Assembly (NCBI GenBank): GCA_005893305.1
Contig: VBOZ01000010.1
Location: forward strand, 29,425 to 93,424
DNA: 64,000 nt
From: Candidatus Eisenbacteria bacterium
Lineage (GTDB): Bacteria > Eisenbacteria > RBG-16-71-46 > SZUA-252
Direction of reading: 5' to 3'
The notes beneath the pieces were generated by a model. It did not search any database, was not told where the DNA came from, and was given only the letters and a program-made list of their open reading frames with translations. A program made the position numbers and the translations under genes. The number at the start of each line of letters is the position of its first letter. Position 1 is the stretch's first letter. Of the stretch, positions 51,288-59,972 are shown piece after piece.

Positions 51288-52264
51288 GCGGCCGGCGCCT
51301 TGGCGGGCTCCGATTTGCCCTTGGGAACTCCGGCGGCGTGTTTCTGCGCTTCGAGGTATCGCTCCGCGTCGATCGCGGCCATGCAGCCGCTCCCCGCCGC
51401 GGTGACCGCTTGGCGGTAGACGTGATCTTGAACGTCGCCCGCCGCGAAGACGCCGGGAATGATCGTCTGGGTCCCTTCGCGGGTCAGGATGTATCCGTTC
51501 GCGTCGAGCGGGAGCTGTCCCTCGACAAGCCTCGTGTTGGGCTGGTGTCCGATGCCGATGAAGACGCCGTCGACCGGCATCTGGCTCAGAGCGCCGGTTT
51601 TCGTGTTCCGGAGCTTCACGCCCGTGACCTGTCCGTCCGCTCCCACGATATCGATCACCTCGGTGTCCCAGATGAAGGAGATCTTGGGATTCGCGCGCGC
51701 TCGCTCCTGCATGATCTTGCTGGCACGGAGCTCGTCGCGGCGGTGGACGATCGTGACGTGGCTCGCGAACTTGGTCAGGAAGGTGGCTTCCTCCATCGCC
51801 GTGTCGCCGCCGCCGACCACGATCACGCGCTTCCCTTTGAAGAAGAAACCGTCGCACGTCGCGCAGGCGGAGAGGCCGTGGCCCATGAGCTTGCTCTCGT
51901 TCGGGAGACCGAGGAGCTTGGCGTAGGCACCGGTGGCGATGACGAGGGAGCGGGTCAAGAACGTCGTCCCGCCGGCGGCGACCTCGATCGGCGTGGCTTT
52001 CAAGTTCACGCGATCCGCGTCGACCCGGATGAGCTCCGCCCCGAAGCGATCGGCCTGGGCCCTCATCTCGGCGATCAACGCCGGTCCCATGATCGCGTCG
52101 CGGAAGCCGGGGAAGTTTTCGACGTCGGTCGTCATCGTCAGCTGTCCGCCCGGCTGGACGCCCTCCAGGACGACCGGCGCCAGATTCGCGCGGGCGGCGT
52201 AGATCGCGGCGGTCAGTCCCGCCGCGCCCGAGCCGATAATGATGATGTCGTGGACCTTCGTCAT
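51284..52264 (-). CDS. trxB: Thioredoxin reductase
   Basis: About 326 aa. Uses NADPH to reduce thioredoxin via FAD and a Cys pair. FAD site [17 protein letters not shown], redox CATC (residues about 135-138), NADPH site [12 protein letters not shown], and [24 protein letters not shown] close to the C-terminus. ATG 52264 has GAAGGGAA upstream; the frame extends to 52345. Coupled to the ETF-QO gene, an odd pairing. Confidence 0.95.
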   Translation of the reverse strand: MTKVHDIIIIGSGAAGLTAAIYAARANLAPVVLEGVQPGGQLTMTTDVENFPGFRDAIMGPALIAEMRAQADRFGAELIRVDADRVNLKATPIEVAAGGTTFLTRSLVIATGAYAKLLGLPNESKLMGHGLSACATCDGFFFKGKRVIVVGGGDTAMEEATFLTKFASHVTIVHRRDELRASKIMQERARANPKISFIWDTEVIDIVGADGQVTGVKLRNTKTGALSQMPVDGVFIGIGHQPNTRLVEGQLPLDANGYILTREGTQTIIPGVFAAGDVQDHVYRQAVTAAGSGCMAAIDAERYLEAQKHAAGVPKGKSEPAKAPAA

Positions 52265-52289
52265 GGAACAGGGTTCCCTTCGCATGGGT

Positions 52290-52350
52290 TTTAGATGCCG
52301 GGGGGCCCGGGGAGGCGCCGGGAATCGGCCCCGATAACCGTGCATCTAAA
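52290..52350. promoter_or_regulatory. Inverted repeat in the trxB-yceI divergent region
   Basis: TTTAGATGC (52290-52298) and GCATCTAAA (52342-52350) form a 9-bp inverted pair with about 43 nt between, extended by CGCAT/ATGCG at the outer ends with a short gap. It may be a regulator site for one or both divergent genes. Confidence 0.4.
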
Positions 52351-52459
52351 TGCGAGCCAGCATGATAGTAGGCAAACGGCGGTCCGGCTTCAACCCCGGG
52401 ACGCCGGCACCCTTGTCCGGGAGAGGCCCGGACCCCATCCCAATCGGAGGTGTCTCCCC

Positions 52460-53095
52460 ATGAGAAGATCCGTCGTAGCCGTCGCTCTTGCCCTCGGTCT
52501 CGCATTGGCGTCGGCGGCCCAAGCCGCGCCGTCCACCTGGACGATCGATCCGAACCACTCGCAGGTCGGCTTCTCGATCCGCCACTTCTTCAGCAAGGTG
52601 CCGGGCAGCTTCACGAAGTATTCGGGGACGATCGTCTACGACCCCGAGAAGCCGGCGGCCTCGACCGTGAAGGCCGAGATCGTCGCCGCGAGCATCAACA
52701 CCAATAACGAGAAGCGCGACGGGCATCTCAAGAGCGAGGATTTCTTCTTCGTGGAGAAGTACCCGACGATCACCTTCGAGAGCACCAAGGTCACGCCGGT
52801 CGCCGACAAAAAGCTCATGGTGGAGGGGAATCTCACGATGCGCGGCGTGACCAAGCCCGCCACGCTCGACGTGACCTTCCTCGGCGCGGGGCCGAGCATG
52901 GGGGGAGAGCAGCGCGCCGGCTTCGAGGCGGTGACGAAGGTCAACCGGAAGGACTTCAACATCCTTTGGAACAAGACCCTCGATCAGGGCGGCACGATGC
53001 TGGGCGATGACGTCGAGATCCGGATCGGGATCGAGGGCGTGATCCGTCCCGCGGAGCCTCCCGCCAAGGCCGACGCGGCGCCCTCGAAATCGTGA
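52460..53095 (+). CDS. Exported YceI-family lipid-binding protein
   Basis: 211 aa with signal peptide (VVAVALALGLALASAAQA). The YceI domain begins at STWTIDPNHSQVGFSIRHFF and runs to the C-terminus with the typical GHLKSEDFFFVEKYPTITFES segment. Members bind isoprenoid lipids such as polyprenyl or quinone tails in the periplasm. GGAGG (52446-52450) fixes ATG 52460. Confidence 0.92.
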   Translation: MRRSVVAVALALGLALASAAQAAPSTWTIDPNHSQVGFSIRHFFSKVPGSFTKYSGTIVYDPEKPAASTVKAEIVAASINTNNEKRDGHLKSEDFFFVEKYPTITFESTKVTPVADKKLMVEGNLTMRGVTKPATLDVTFLGAGPSMGGEQRAGFEAVTKVNRKDFNILWNKTLDQGGTMLGDDVEIRIGIEGVIRPAEPPAKADAAPSKS

Positions 53096-53131
53096 GTCGG
53101 AGACTTCCGGACTAGTACCTCGCGGCTCGGC

Positions 53132-53569
53132 TCATCGAATCCGCGAGGAGAGATCCCGGGCCAAGTCGGGGAGGATCTGAACGTCCCCCTCGACGAACGT
53201 GAAATCCGCGAGCGCGCGGGGGTGCACCCAACGCACCTCCGCGCACTCGATGGCTCGGGGCGTGCCGCGCGACATCTCGCACAGATGGAAGTAGAGGGAT
53301 ACCGCGCGATCGGGGTAGACGTGCGTGAGCGCGCGCCACAGGGGGCCCACCTCGACCTCGATTCCGATCTCCTCGAGCATCTCCCGCCGCAGACAATCTT
53401 CGATGCTCTCGCCCTCTTGCCTTTTACCCCCCGGGAATTCCCAACGGCCTCCCTGGTGGTCGTGCTCCTCCCGGCGGGCGATCAGGACCTCGGAGCCGTT
53501 CCAGAGGATCCCCGCGGCCACCTCGTGGAGGCGGAAGCGTCGCGCGGGCTCGGCCGTGCGGCTCGGCAT
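53132..53569 (-). CDS. MutT-like Nudix hydrolase
   Basis: 145 aa. The Nudix box is complete: GGKRQEGESIEDCLRREMLEEIGIEV with the G-x5-E-x7-RE-U-x-EE-x-GU pattern. EVAAGILW and RRWxxxxALADF-type ends resemble MutT, which clears 8-oxo-dGTP, though substrate is not proven. ATG 53569 chosen from the family start; the longer frame to 53956 shadows the dienelactone hydrolase. Confidence 0.9.
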   Translation of the reverse strand: MPSRTAEPARRFRLHEVAAGILWNGSEVLIARREEHDHQGGRWEFPGGKRQEGESIEDCLRREMLEEIGIEVEVGPLWRALTHVYPDRAVSLYFHLCEMSRGTPRAIECAEVRWVHPRALADFTFVEGDVQILPDLARDLSSRIR

Positions 53570-53580
53570 CGGCGGCGCGG

Positions 53581-54357
53581 CTACTTGACGCCCCTGGGCA
53601 CCGAGGCCTTCTTCAGCTCCCGATCGAGAAAGAGAAGCGTCCGCCTCCAGGCGTCCCTCGCATCGGCCTCGCGGTAGGTCCCCCACGGGTTGGTGGGATT
53701 CGCGAACGCGTGGCTCGCCCTGGGGTAGATCTTGAAGTCCACTTTCTTGTTGGCTTGGCGGAGCGCCGCCTCGAACGCCTTCACCTGGTCCGGGCTCGGC
53801 CCCTTGTCCTGGCCGCCGAAGTTGCCGAGGACCGCGGCCTGGAGCCCTTGGATCGCTGCCTTGTCGGTAATCGGCGTGCCGTAGTACATCACGCAGGCGC
53901 GAATCCCCGGATCGGCGGCCGCGAGGCGGATCGCGTATTTCCCGCCCATGCACCATCCGATCGCCCCGATCGCGTTGGCGCGCACGTCGTCCCGAGAACG
54001 CAGGAAATCGGCGGATGCGCGGAGCGTCCGGATCGCGTCCTCCTCGACGAGCCCGCTCATCAGCTGATGCGCCGTCGCTTCGTCATGCGCGACCTGCCCG
54101 TGATAGAGGTCGGCGGCGAACGCTATGTAGCCCCTGTACGCGAGGCTGTCGGCCTGCTGCTTCACCCAATCGCTCAGGCCCCACCATTCGTGGACCACAA
54201 CCACGGCGGCGTGCGTCCCTTCGCCCCTCGGGAGCGCCAGGTAGCCGGTGAACCTCGTGGCGTCCTGGGTGTAGTGGATCATCTGACCGGCCGCGGCCGG
54301 GCGCGGAGCGCCGATCACGGCAAGGAGCAGGATCGCTGCGAAGAAGCGGCTCATCAA
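53581..54357 (-). CDS. Exported dienelactone-hydrolase-family protein
   Basis: 258 aa with signal peptide (FFAAILLLAVIGAPRPAAAG). Alpha/beta hydrolase of the DLH family: VVVHEWWGL, nucleophile elbow GWCMGG with Cys, Asp in LGNFGGQD, and His in RASHAF. Expected to hydrolyse lactones or esters in the periplasm. It ends 12 nt before the Nudix start and begins 4 nt after queG, so queG, DLH and Nudix may be one operon. Confidence 0.9.
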   Translation of the reverse strand: MMSRFFAAILLLAVIGAPRPAAAGQMIHYTQDATRFTGYLALPRGEGTHAAVVVVHEWWGLSDWVKQQADSLAYRGYIAFAADLYHGQVAHDEATAHQLMSGLVEEDAIRTLRASADFLRSRDDVRANAIGAIGWCMGGKYAIRLAAADPGIRACVMYYGTPITDKAAIQGLQAAVLGNFGGQDKGPSPDQVKAFEAALRQANKKVDFKIYPRASHAFANPTNPWGTYREADARDAWRRTLLFLDRELKKASVPRGVK

Positions 54358-54360
54358 TGG

Positions 54361-55605
54361 CTACCTCCCTGGAGTCGCGTGTAGGGGCGATCGATCGCCC
54401 GTCGTCGTCCCCAAAGCATACTCGATCTCGCCGAGCACTTCCGCGTCCCGCTCGGACATCGCGGCGGCGCGGAGTGCCTCGGTCGCGTCGGATGCGGCGA
54501 TCCTGCCGAGCGCCCATGCGGCGTGGCCGCGCACGAAGCGGTCCGGGTCCTCGAGGAGGGCGCGGCGGAGCCCCGGTATCGCCCGCGGGTCGCCGAGATT
54601 CCCCAGAGCCACCGCGACGTTTCGGACGAACCGATTCCGGCCAGCCCTGCGGAGTCCGGTCCCTTGAAAGCGATCGGTGAAGGCGGCCTCGTCCATGGCG
54701 AGGAGCGGAATCAGCTCGGGCGTCTGCTGCTCGGGGCGCGCCGCGAAGTCGGGATTCGACGTCGGCGTGGCGAAGCGGTTCCAGGGGCAGACTTCCTGGC
54801 AATCGTCGCAGCCGAAGATCCGGGTCCCGATCGCGGGTCGCAGATCGAGCGGGATTCCGCCCCGGTGCTCGATGGTCAGGTAGCTGATGCAGCGCCGGGC
54901 GTCCAGCTGGTAGGGCCCCACGATCGCGCCGGTGGGGCAGGCGGTGATGCAGCGGGAGCAGGAGCCGCAATAGTTCTTCGACGGCGCATCGAGCGGGAGA
55001 TCGAGGTCGGTGATGAGCTCGCCGAGGAAATGCCACGAGCCGGCCCGCTTCAAGATCACGTTCGTGTTCTTCCCGATCCAGCCGATGCCCGCTCGCTCCG
55101 CCCACCCGCGGTCGAGCATCGGACCGGTGTCGACGTAGGGGACGATGCGGGCGGACGGCGCCAAGACGCGGATCGCGCGCGTCAGCTGGAGTAGCCGCTT
55201 GCGGACGCGCTTGTGATAATCGCGGCCCCACGCATAGCGGGCGATCCTGCCCCGGAGCGTCGCCGTCTCGGCGTCTCCCGGCCAGCCGCCGCGGTAGTAG
55301 CTCAGCGCGACCGAGATCACCGTGCGCGCGCGGGCGAGAACGGCGCCGGGGTCGACCCTCCGAGCGGTGTCGCGCGCCATCCAGCGCATCGTTCCGTGGC
55401 GCCCCTCGGCGAGCCAGGCGAGGAGCCTTCCGCCGTCGGGATGCGCCTCGGCCCGCGCGAAACCGATCGCGTCAAAGCCGAGCCGCGTCGCCTCCGCGCG
55501 GATGCGATCGGCGAGCGCCGCGGCGGCTTCAGGCAGCGCGGCCCCTGTGGTAGCATCGGCGCGTGGCGGACGAACTGGAAACCCAACCCGTATTTCCGCT
55601 TCCAA
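54361..55605 (-). CDS. queG: Epoxyqueuosine reductase
   Basis: Last step of queuosine tRNA modification: reduces epoxyqueuosine using cobalamin and two 4Fe-4S clusters. About 414 aa. YVDTGPMLDRGWAERAGIGWIGKN is diagnostic; clusters use CGSCSRCITACPTGA and FGCDDCQEVCPWN. HEAT-like repeats end the protein (NVAVALGNLGDPRAIPGLRRAL). The only ATG/GTG/TTG is at 55605, 43 nt into the divergent Lon-N gene; a CTG near 55530 would avoid the overlap. With nrdJ it implies a need for cobalamin. Confidence 0.93.
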   Translation of the reverse strand: MEAEIRVGFPVRPPRADATTGAALPEAAAALADRIRAEATRLGFDAIGFARAEAHPDGGRLLAWLAEGRHGTMRWMARDTARRVDPGAVLARARTVISVALSYYRGGWPGDAETATLRGRIARYAWGRDYHKRVRKRLLQLTRAIRVLAPSARIVPYVDTGPMLDRGWAERAGIGWIGKNTNVILKRAGSWHFLGELITDLDLPLDAPSKNYCGSCSRCITACPTGAIVGPYQLDARRCISYLTIEHRGGIPLDLRPAIGTRIFGCDDCQEVCPWNRFATPTSNPDFAARPEQQTPELIPLLAMDEAAFTDRFQGTGLRRAGRNRFVRNVAVALGNLGDPRAIPGLRRALLEDPDRFVRGHAAWALGRIAASDATEALRAAAMSERDAEVLGEIEYALGTTTGDRSPLHATPGR

Positions 55606-56234
55606 ACGTGGTCCTCTTTCCGAAGGCCCTGCTCGCGCTCCACGTATTCGAGCCCCGCTATCGTCTGATGATGGACGAAGTGATCCAGGGAGGCCAGTCG
55701 ATCTGCATGGCCCTTCTGAAGCCGGGCTGGGAGGCCGACTACTACGGCTCTCCCGAGGTTCACGCGGTCGGATGCGTCGGCAAGGTGGTGAGCCACCAGC
55801 TCCTCGATGACGGCCGCTACAACCTCACGCTCCTCGGCGAGTACAAGGTTGCGATCCAAAGCTTCGAGCGCGACCATCCGTTTCGGATCGCGCGGCTGCA
55901 CCGGCTCACGGAGGACGAGGGCTGGTGCGGGAAGGAGTCCACTCCGAAGGAGTCGCAGGAGCTCCTGGCCATGTTCCGGCGCTTCAACGAAGGCCAGGGG
56001 GCCGCCCTCGACCTGGCCGCCACGTTGGGAGCGCAGATGGACGCCGACGCGGTCCTGAACACGATCGCGATGAACCTGAACGTCGAGGCGGCGGTGAAGC
56101 AGGAGCTGCTCGAGATGGAGAGCACGGAGCTCCGCTATCGCGCGGTGCACCGGGTTCTCGCCGACGCCTCCGCCACGCAGGACGTCCTCGATCGGGCGCG
56201 TCACCGCTACCCCAAGGAGCGGCGCGAGAACTGA
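55563..56234 (+). CDS. Stand-alone Lon N-terminal (LAN) domain protein
   Basis: 223 aa with the substrate-recognition N-domain of Lon protease only: FPLPNVVLFPKALLALHVFEPRYRLMMDEVI, then GCVGKV, NLTLLGEYKVAI, and a helical C-terminal portion. No AAA+ or protease domain. Role is probably substrate binding or adaptor. GTG 55563 start. The nth ATG follows the stop by 1 nt. Confidence 0.9.
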   Translation: MADELETQPVFPLPNVVLFPKALLALHVFEPRYRLMMDEVIQGGQSICMALLKPGWEADYYGSPEVHAVGCVGKVVSHQLLDDGRYNLTLLGEYKVAIQSFERDHPFRIARLHRLTEDEGWCGKESTPKESQELLAMFRRFNEGQGAALDLAATLGAQMDADAVLNTIAMNLNVEAAVKQELLEMESTELRYRAVHRVLADASATQDVLDRARHRYPKERREN

Positions 56235-56235
56235 T

Positions 56236-57084
56236 ATGGATGTCCGCCTGCTGATCAGCCGGCTTCGGGAGGCCTACCCCGACGCGGCCTGCGCGCTCGA
56301 GCACGAGAACCCCTTCCAGCTTCTGGTCGCCACCATTCTCTCGGCCCAGTGCACCGATGCTCGGGTGAACATGGTGACGCCGGGACTCTTTGCCCGATTC
56401 CCGGACGCCGCCGCCATGAGCCGGGCGAGTCAGGGAGAGCTCGAGGAGATCATCCGCTCGACCGGCTTCTACCGGAACAAGGCGAAGGCGATCCGCGCGG
56501 CCTCGGAGCGGATCATGGAAACGTTCGGGGGAACCGTCCCGCGATCGATGGAGGAGCTTCTCACGCTCGCCGGGGTCGCGCGAAAGACGGCCAACGTCGT
56601 CCTCGGCGTCGGGTACGGCTTGTCCGAGGGCGTCGTGGTCGATACCCACGTCCAGCGGATCTCGCGCAGACTCGGGTTGAGCCGCGGGAAGACGCCCGAG
56701 CAGGTGGAGCGGGATCTCATGGCGTTGCTCCCGCAGGAGGACTGGATCGACTTCGCGCATCTCCTCATCTTCCACGGCCGCCGCACCTGCGCGGCGCGGG
56801 GCCCGATCTGCGCCGACTGCCCGGTGGTCGATCTCTGCCCGAGCGGGCCCTATTTCCTGGGCGGCCAAACCCCGCCGTGGGAGCGAAGGGCGCGCGCGCC
56901 GAAGGGGAAGGCCGCCGCGCCGAGGCGAACGGCAGCCGCCGCGTCAAAGAAGAAGCATCCCGCGAAGAAGAAAGGTCCCGCGAAACGGAACGTCGCCGCA
57001 AGGCGGAAGGGCTCGGCAAAGCGGAAGAGCCCGGTGGCGGCGAAACCAGGGCGGGGACCCGCCCGGGGCAGGAGGGCCCGGTGA
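56236..57084 (+). CDS. nth: Endonuclease III with long basic C-terminal tail
   Basis: DNA glycosylase/AP lyase that removes oxidised pyrimidines. The core (1-210) has the HhH motif LAGVARKTANVV with catalytic Lys, the Asp in VVDTHVQR, and the 4Fe-4S loop CxxxxxxCxxCxxxxxC (CAARGPICADCPVVDLC). Residues about 215-282 form a Lys/Arg/Ala/Pro-rich extension absent from typical Nth, likely disordered and DNA-binding. Its TGA overlaps the next GTG. Confidence 0.95.
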   Translation: MDVRLLISRLREAYPDAACALEHENPFQLLVATILSAQCTDARVNMVTPGLFARFPDAAAMSRASQGELEEIIRSTGFYRNKAKAIRAASERIMETFGGTVPRSMEELLTLAGVARKTANVVLGVGYGLSEGVVVDTHVQRISRRLGLSRGKTPEQVERDLMALLPQEDWIDFAHLLIFHGRRTCAARGPICADCPVVDLCPSGPYFLGGQTPPWERRARAPKGKAAAPRRTAAAASKKKHPAKKKGPAKRNVAARRKGSAKRKSPVAAKPGRGPARGRRAR

Positions 57085-57797
57085 GCGGCGCGGCGCTGGG
57101 GGTTTCGATCACGTGGCTCGGGCACGGTACGGTCCTCTACCGGTCCGAGAAGGGGCGCTCGGTGCTCGTGGACGCCTGGGTCGATTCGAATCCCGCCTGT
57201 CCCGAGGCGGCGAAGGACTTGAAGTCGCTCGACCTCCTGCTCATCACGCACGGGCACTCCGATCACTTCGACGACTGCCTCACGTTGGCGCGGAAACATG
57301 AGCCAGACCTCGTCTGCATGCACGAGATCGCCCATTACCTCCACCACAAGGGAATCGGGAAGCTCCACGGGATGAACAAGGGTGGAACCGTGGCGCTCCG
57401 CGGAATCAAGGTCACGATGGTCCACGCGTCCCACTCGAGCAGCATCCGCGAGGGGGATTCGCTCTACCCGGCCGGTGAGCCCTGCGGCTACGTCATCGAG
57501 TTCGAGAACGGCACGCGCGTCTATCACGCCGGGGACACGGCCGCGCACAGCGACATGAGGCTGATCGGGGAACTTTATCAGCCGCGGATCGCGGCCCTCC
57601 CGATCGGCGACCTCTACACGATGTCGCCGCTCGAAGCCTCGGTGGCCGCGCGCATGATCGGCGCCCGCACGGTCATCCCGATCCACCATTCGACCTCCCC
57701 GGCGCTGACCGGAACCCCGGCCGCGCTCCGGGAGAAACTCAAAGACCGCTCCGACATCGAGGTCGTCGAGATGAAGCCCGGCGAGACGATCTCGTGA
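57081..57797 (+). CDS. UPF0173-type metal-dependent hydrolase
   Basis: 238-aa metallo-beta-lactamase-fold enzyme. Metal site motif THGHSDHFDD (residues about 56-65), HASH and HAGDTA later, and PIHHS near the end. GTG 57081 overlaps the nth stop. Homologues are cytosolic; biochemical role is not established. Cotranscribed with nth and the amidase. Confidence 0.9.
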   Translation: MSGAALGVSITWLGHGTVLYRSEKGRSVLVDAWVDSNPACPEAAKDLKSLDLLLITHGHSDHFDDCLTLARKHEPDLVCMHEIAHYLHHKGIGKLHGMNKGGTVALRGIKVTMVHASHSSSIREGDSLYPAGEPCGYVIEFENGTRVYHAGDTAAHSDMRLIGELYQPRIAALPIGDLYTMSPLEASVAARMIGARTVIPIHHSTSPALTGTPAALREKLKDRSDIEVVEMKPGETIS

Positions 57798-59092
57798 TCG
57801 ATGGAGTGGAGACGGCCACGACTGCCTCCGACGCGGCCCGGCGATTTCGGGACGGGTCCCTGACGCCGACGGACCTGACGGACGAGATTCTGGAGCGGAT
57901 CTCCCGCGAGAATCCGAGGCTCAATGCCTACTACGAGGTCTTCGCCTCCGAGGCGCGCGGGTCCGCCGCCCAAGCGGCGCGCGAGCTCAAGCAAGGCCGC
58001 GACCGCGGGCCGCTTCACGGCATCCCGGTCGCGATCAAGGATCTCTTCGACGTCGCCGGTCACGTGACGACCGCGGGCGCCCATCCCGGGTTTCACCCGC
58101 CCCCCGCGCGCGTGGACAGCGACGTGGTGGCGCGGCTTCGCGCGGCGGGGGCGGTCCTGCTCGGAAAGGCCGCGCTCCACGAGTGGGCGTTCGGGGTGAG
58201 CACGAACAATCCTCATTTCGGCCCGACGCGGAATCCTCACGACGCGACCCGGATTCCGGGCGGCTCGTCGGGCGGATCGGGCGCGGCGCTCGCGGCGGGC
58301 CTGGCGGTTCTGGCGCTGGGCACGGACACCGGCGGATCGATCCGGATTCCCGCGGCCCTGTGCAGCGTGGTCGGCCTCAAGCCCACGTATGGCCTCGTGA
58401 GCCTGCGCGGCGTCACCCCGCTCTCGCGCTCGCTCGATCACGGCGGGCCGATGGCGAATTCGGTCGAGGACGCGTTCCTTCTCCTCGAGGCGATCTCGGA
58501 CTTTCGCCGGAGCGCGGCGCCGCGGCCGAGGATTCTCATCCCTCGGAGCTTCTTCTTCGACGACGTCGACCCGCGGATCGTCGAGCTGGTCCGGGAGGCG
58601 GCGTCCCGGCTTGGCGAGACCGAGACGCTGGACGCCGGGAATCCGGAAGGGACGTGGGACGCCAACACCGTGATTCTCCTGAGCGACGCGGTTGCGTTCC
58701 ACGAGCAGCGTCTCCGGGAGCATCCGGATTGGTTCGGCGGCGCCCTCGCCGAGCGCATGAGCCGCGGTTTCGAGATCCGGGGCATCGACTACGCGCGCGC
58801 GAGGGACGTGCAGCGCGAATGGACGGAATTCCTGACGGCGCTGCTCGGAGACCATTCGGTCCTCGCCGCGCCGACGACGCCGATTCCCGCCACCACGATC
58901 GGAGACCGCGAGGGCGCCGAGCTGGCGCGGGTGATGACCCGCCTCACCGCCCCGTTCAACCTCGCGGGCGTTCCCGTGCTCTCGCTCCCCATCGGGAAGG
59001 TCGACGGGCTGCCGGTCGGCATGCAGCTCGTGGCCGCCCCCGGCCGCGAGTCTCTTCTCTGGGAGGCGGCGCGGGAGACCGCCCCTGAGTAG
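57794..59092 (+). CDS. Amidase-signature hydrolase
   Basis: 432 aa. The Ser-cisSer-Lys triad is seen: Lys in AIKDLFD, GGSSGGSGAA and DTGGSIR. GLKPTYGLVSLRGV is also typical. Related to GatA, but no gatB/gatC neighbours, so it may act on small amides instead. GTG 57794 overlaps the preceding TGA. The VOC gene overlaps its 3' end. Confidence 0.9.
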   Translation: MIDGVETATTASDAARRFRDGSLTPTDLTDEILERISRENPRLNAYYEVFASEARGSAAQAARELKQGRDRGPLHGIPVAIKDLFDVAGHVTTAGAHPGFHPPPARVDSDVVARLRAAGAVLLGKAALHEWAFGVSTNNPHFGPTRNPHDATRIPGGSSGGSGAALAAGLAVLALGTDTGGSIRIPAALCSVVGLKPTYGLVSLRGVTPLSRSLDHGGPMANSVEDAFLLLEAISDFRRSAAPRPRILIPRSFFFDDVDPRIVELVREAASRLGETETLDAGNPEGTWDANTVILLSDAVAFHEQRLREHPDWFGGALAERMSRGFEIRGIDYARARDVQREWTEFLTALLGDHSVLAAPTTPIPATTIGDREGAELARVMTRLTAPFNLAGVPVLSLPIGKVDGLPVGMQLVAAPGRESLLWEAARETAPE

Positions 59093-59972
59093 GTCGGATC
59101 AGCTGTCCCTACCCAGGCTCCCCGCCACGACGGCCGTCGGGGCCGTTCACCTCCGCGTGAGGGACCTGGACCGGGCGATCGGGTTCTACACCGAGGGCCT
59201 GGGCCTCAGGCTCCAGGGGCGGGTTGGGGACGTCGCCCGCCTCGGCGCCTGGAACTCGGAGCTCCTCGTGCTGGTCGAAGCCCCCGGCGCGGCCAAGCCG
59301 AGGGGGACGACGGGGCTCTACCATTTCGCTCTCCTCGTTCCGTCGCGGCGGGACCTCGCCCGCTCGCTCCGGCACCTGATCGCCAAGCGCGTGCCGCTCA
59401 CCGGGATGTCCGACCATTCGGTCAGCGAATCCCTCTACCTCTCCGACCCGGACGGCAACGGGATCGAGATCTACCGCGACCGGCCGCGCGAGGAGTGGCC
59501 CATCGTTGACGGCCAATTGCGGATGACCACGGATCCGCTCGACGTGGAGAGCCTTCTGGCGGAGTGCGGGCCCAAGGACGCGCCACAGGCCGGACTCCCT
59601 TCCGGGACGCGCATGGGACACGTTCACCTTCACGTCGCGCACCTCGCCGACTCGGAGCGGTTCTATTCGGAGATCCTCGGCTTCGAGCTCCGGCAGCGCT
59701 TCGGCCGGACCGCCCTCTTCCTGGCGGCGGGCGGCTATCACCACCACATCGGGCTCAATACCTGGGCCGGCGTGGGGGCGCCGCCACCGCCACCGGGCGC
59801 TCTGGGCCTACTCCACTTCGAGGTTCTGCTCCCGGACACGGGAACCCTCGACGGAATTCTCAAACGCCTTCGCGCGGCCGGAGTCCCGGTCACCGAAGCG
59901 CCCGGCGGCGGCGAAGCGGCCGATCCATCCGGAAACGCGGTAAGGCTCCTGGCGCGGCCTCAGTCGAAATAG
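59085..59972 (+). CDS. Two-domain VOC (glyoxalase / extradiol dioxygenase-like) protein
   Basis: About 295 aa. Two vicinal-oxygen-chelate modules: TTAVGAVHLRVRDLDRAIGFYTEGLGLRLQGR, then a second from GTRMGHVHLHVAHLADSERFYSEILGFEL. His metal ligands are in AVHL and GHVH, with Glu in DPDGNGIEIYRD. The conserved first strand (AVHLRV) precedes GTG 59157, so the true start is further up; no ATG, GTG or TTG lies in frame before it, and CTG 59085, inside the amidase end, is the best candidate. Similar to CatE; substrate unproven. Confidence 0.82.
   Translation: MSRSDQLSLPRLPATTAVGAVHLRVRDLDRAIGFYTEGLGLRLQGRVGDVARLGAWNSELLVLVEAPGAAKPRGTTGLYHFALLVPSRRDLARSLRHLIAKRVPLTGMSDHSVSESLYLSDPDGNGIEIYRDRPREEWPIVDGQLRMTTDPLDVESLLAECGPKDAPQAGLPSGTRMGHVHLHVAHLADSERFYSEILGFELRQRFGRTALFLAAGGYHHHIGLNTWAGVGAPPPPPGALGLLHFEVLLPDTGTLDGILKRLRAAGVPVTEAPGGGEAADPSGNAVRLLARPQSK

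Noticed and set aside
49593..52505. A 970-aa fusion of trxB region and ETF-QO
   Set aside because: The upstream part is trxB read in a shifted frame; the true ETF-QO starts at GTG 51287 overlapping the trxB stop.
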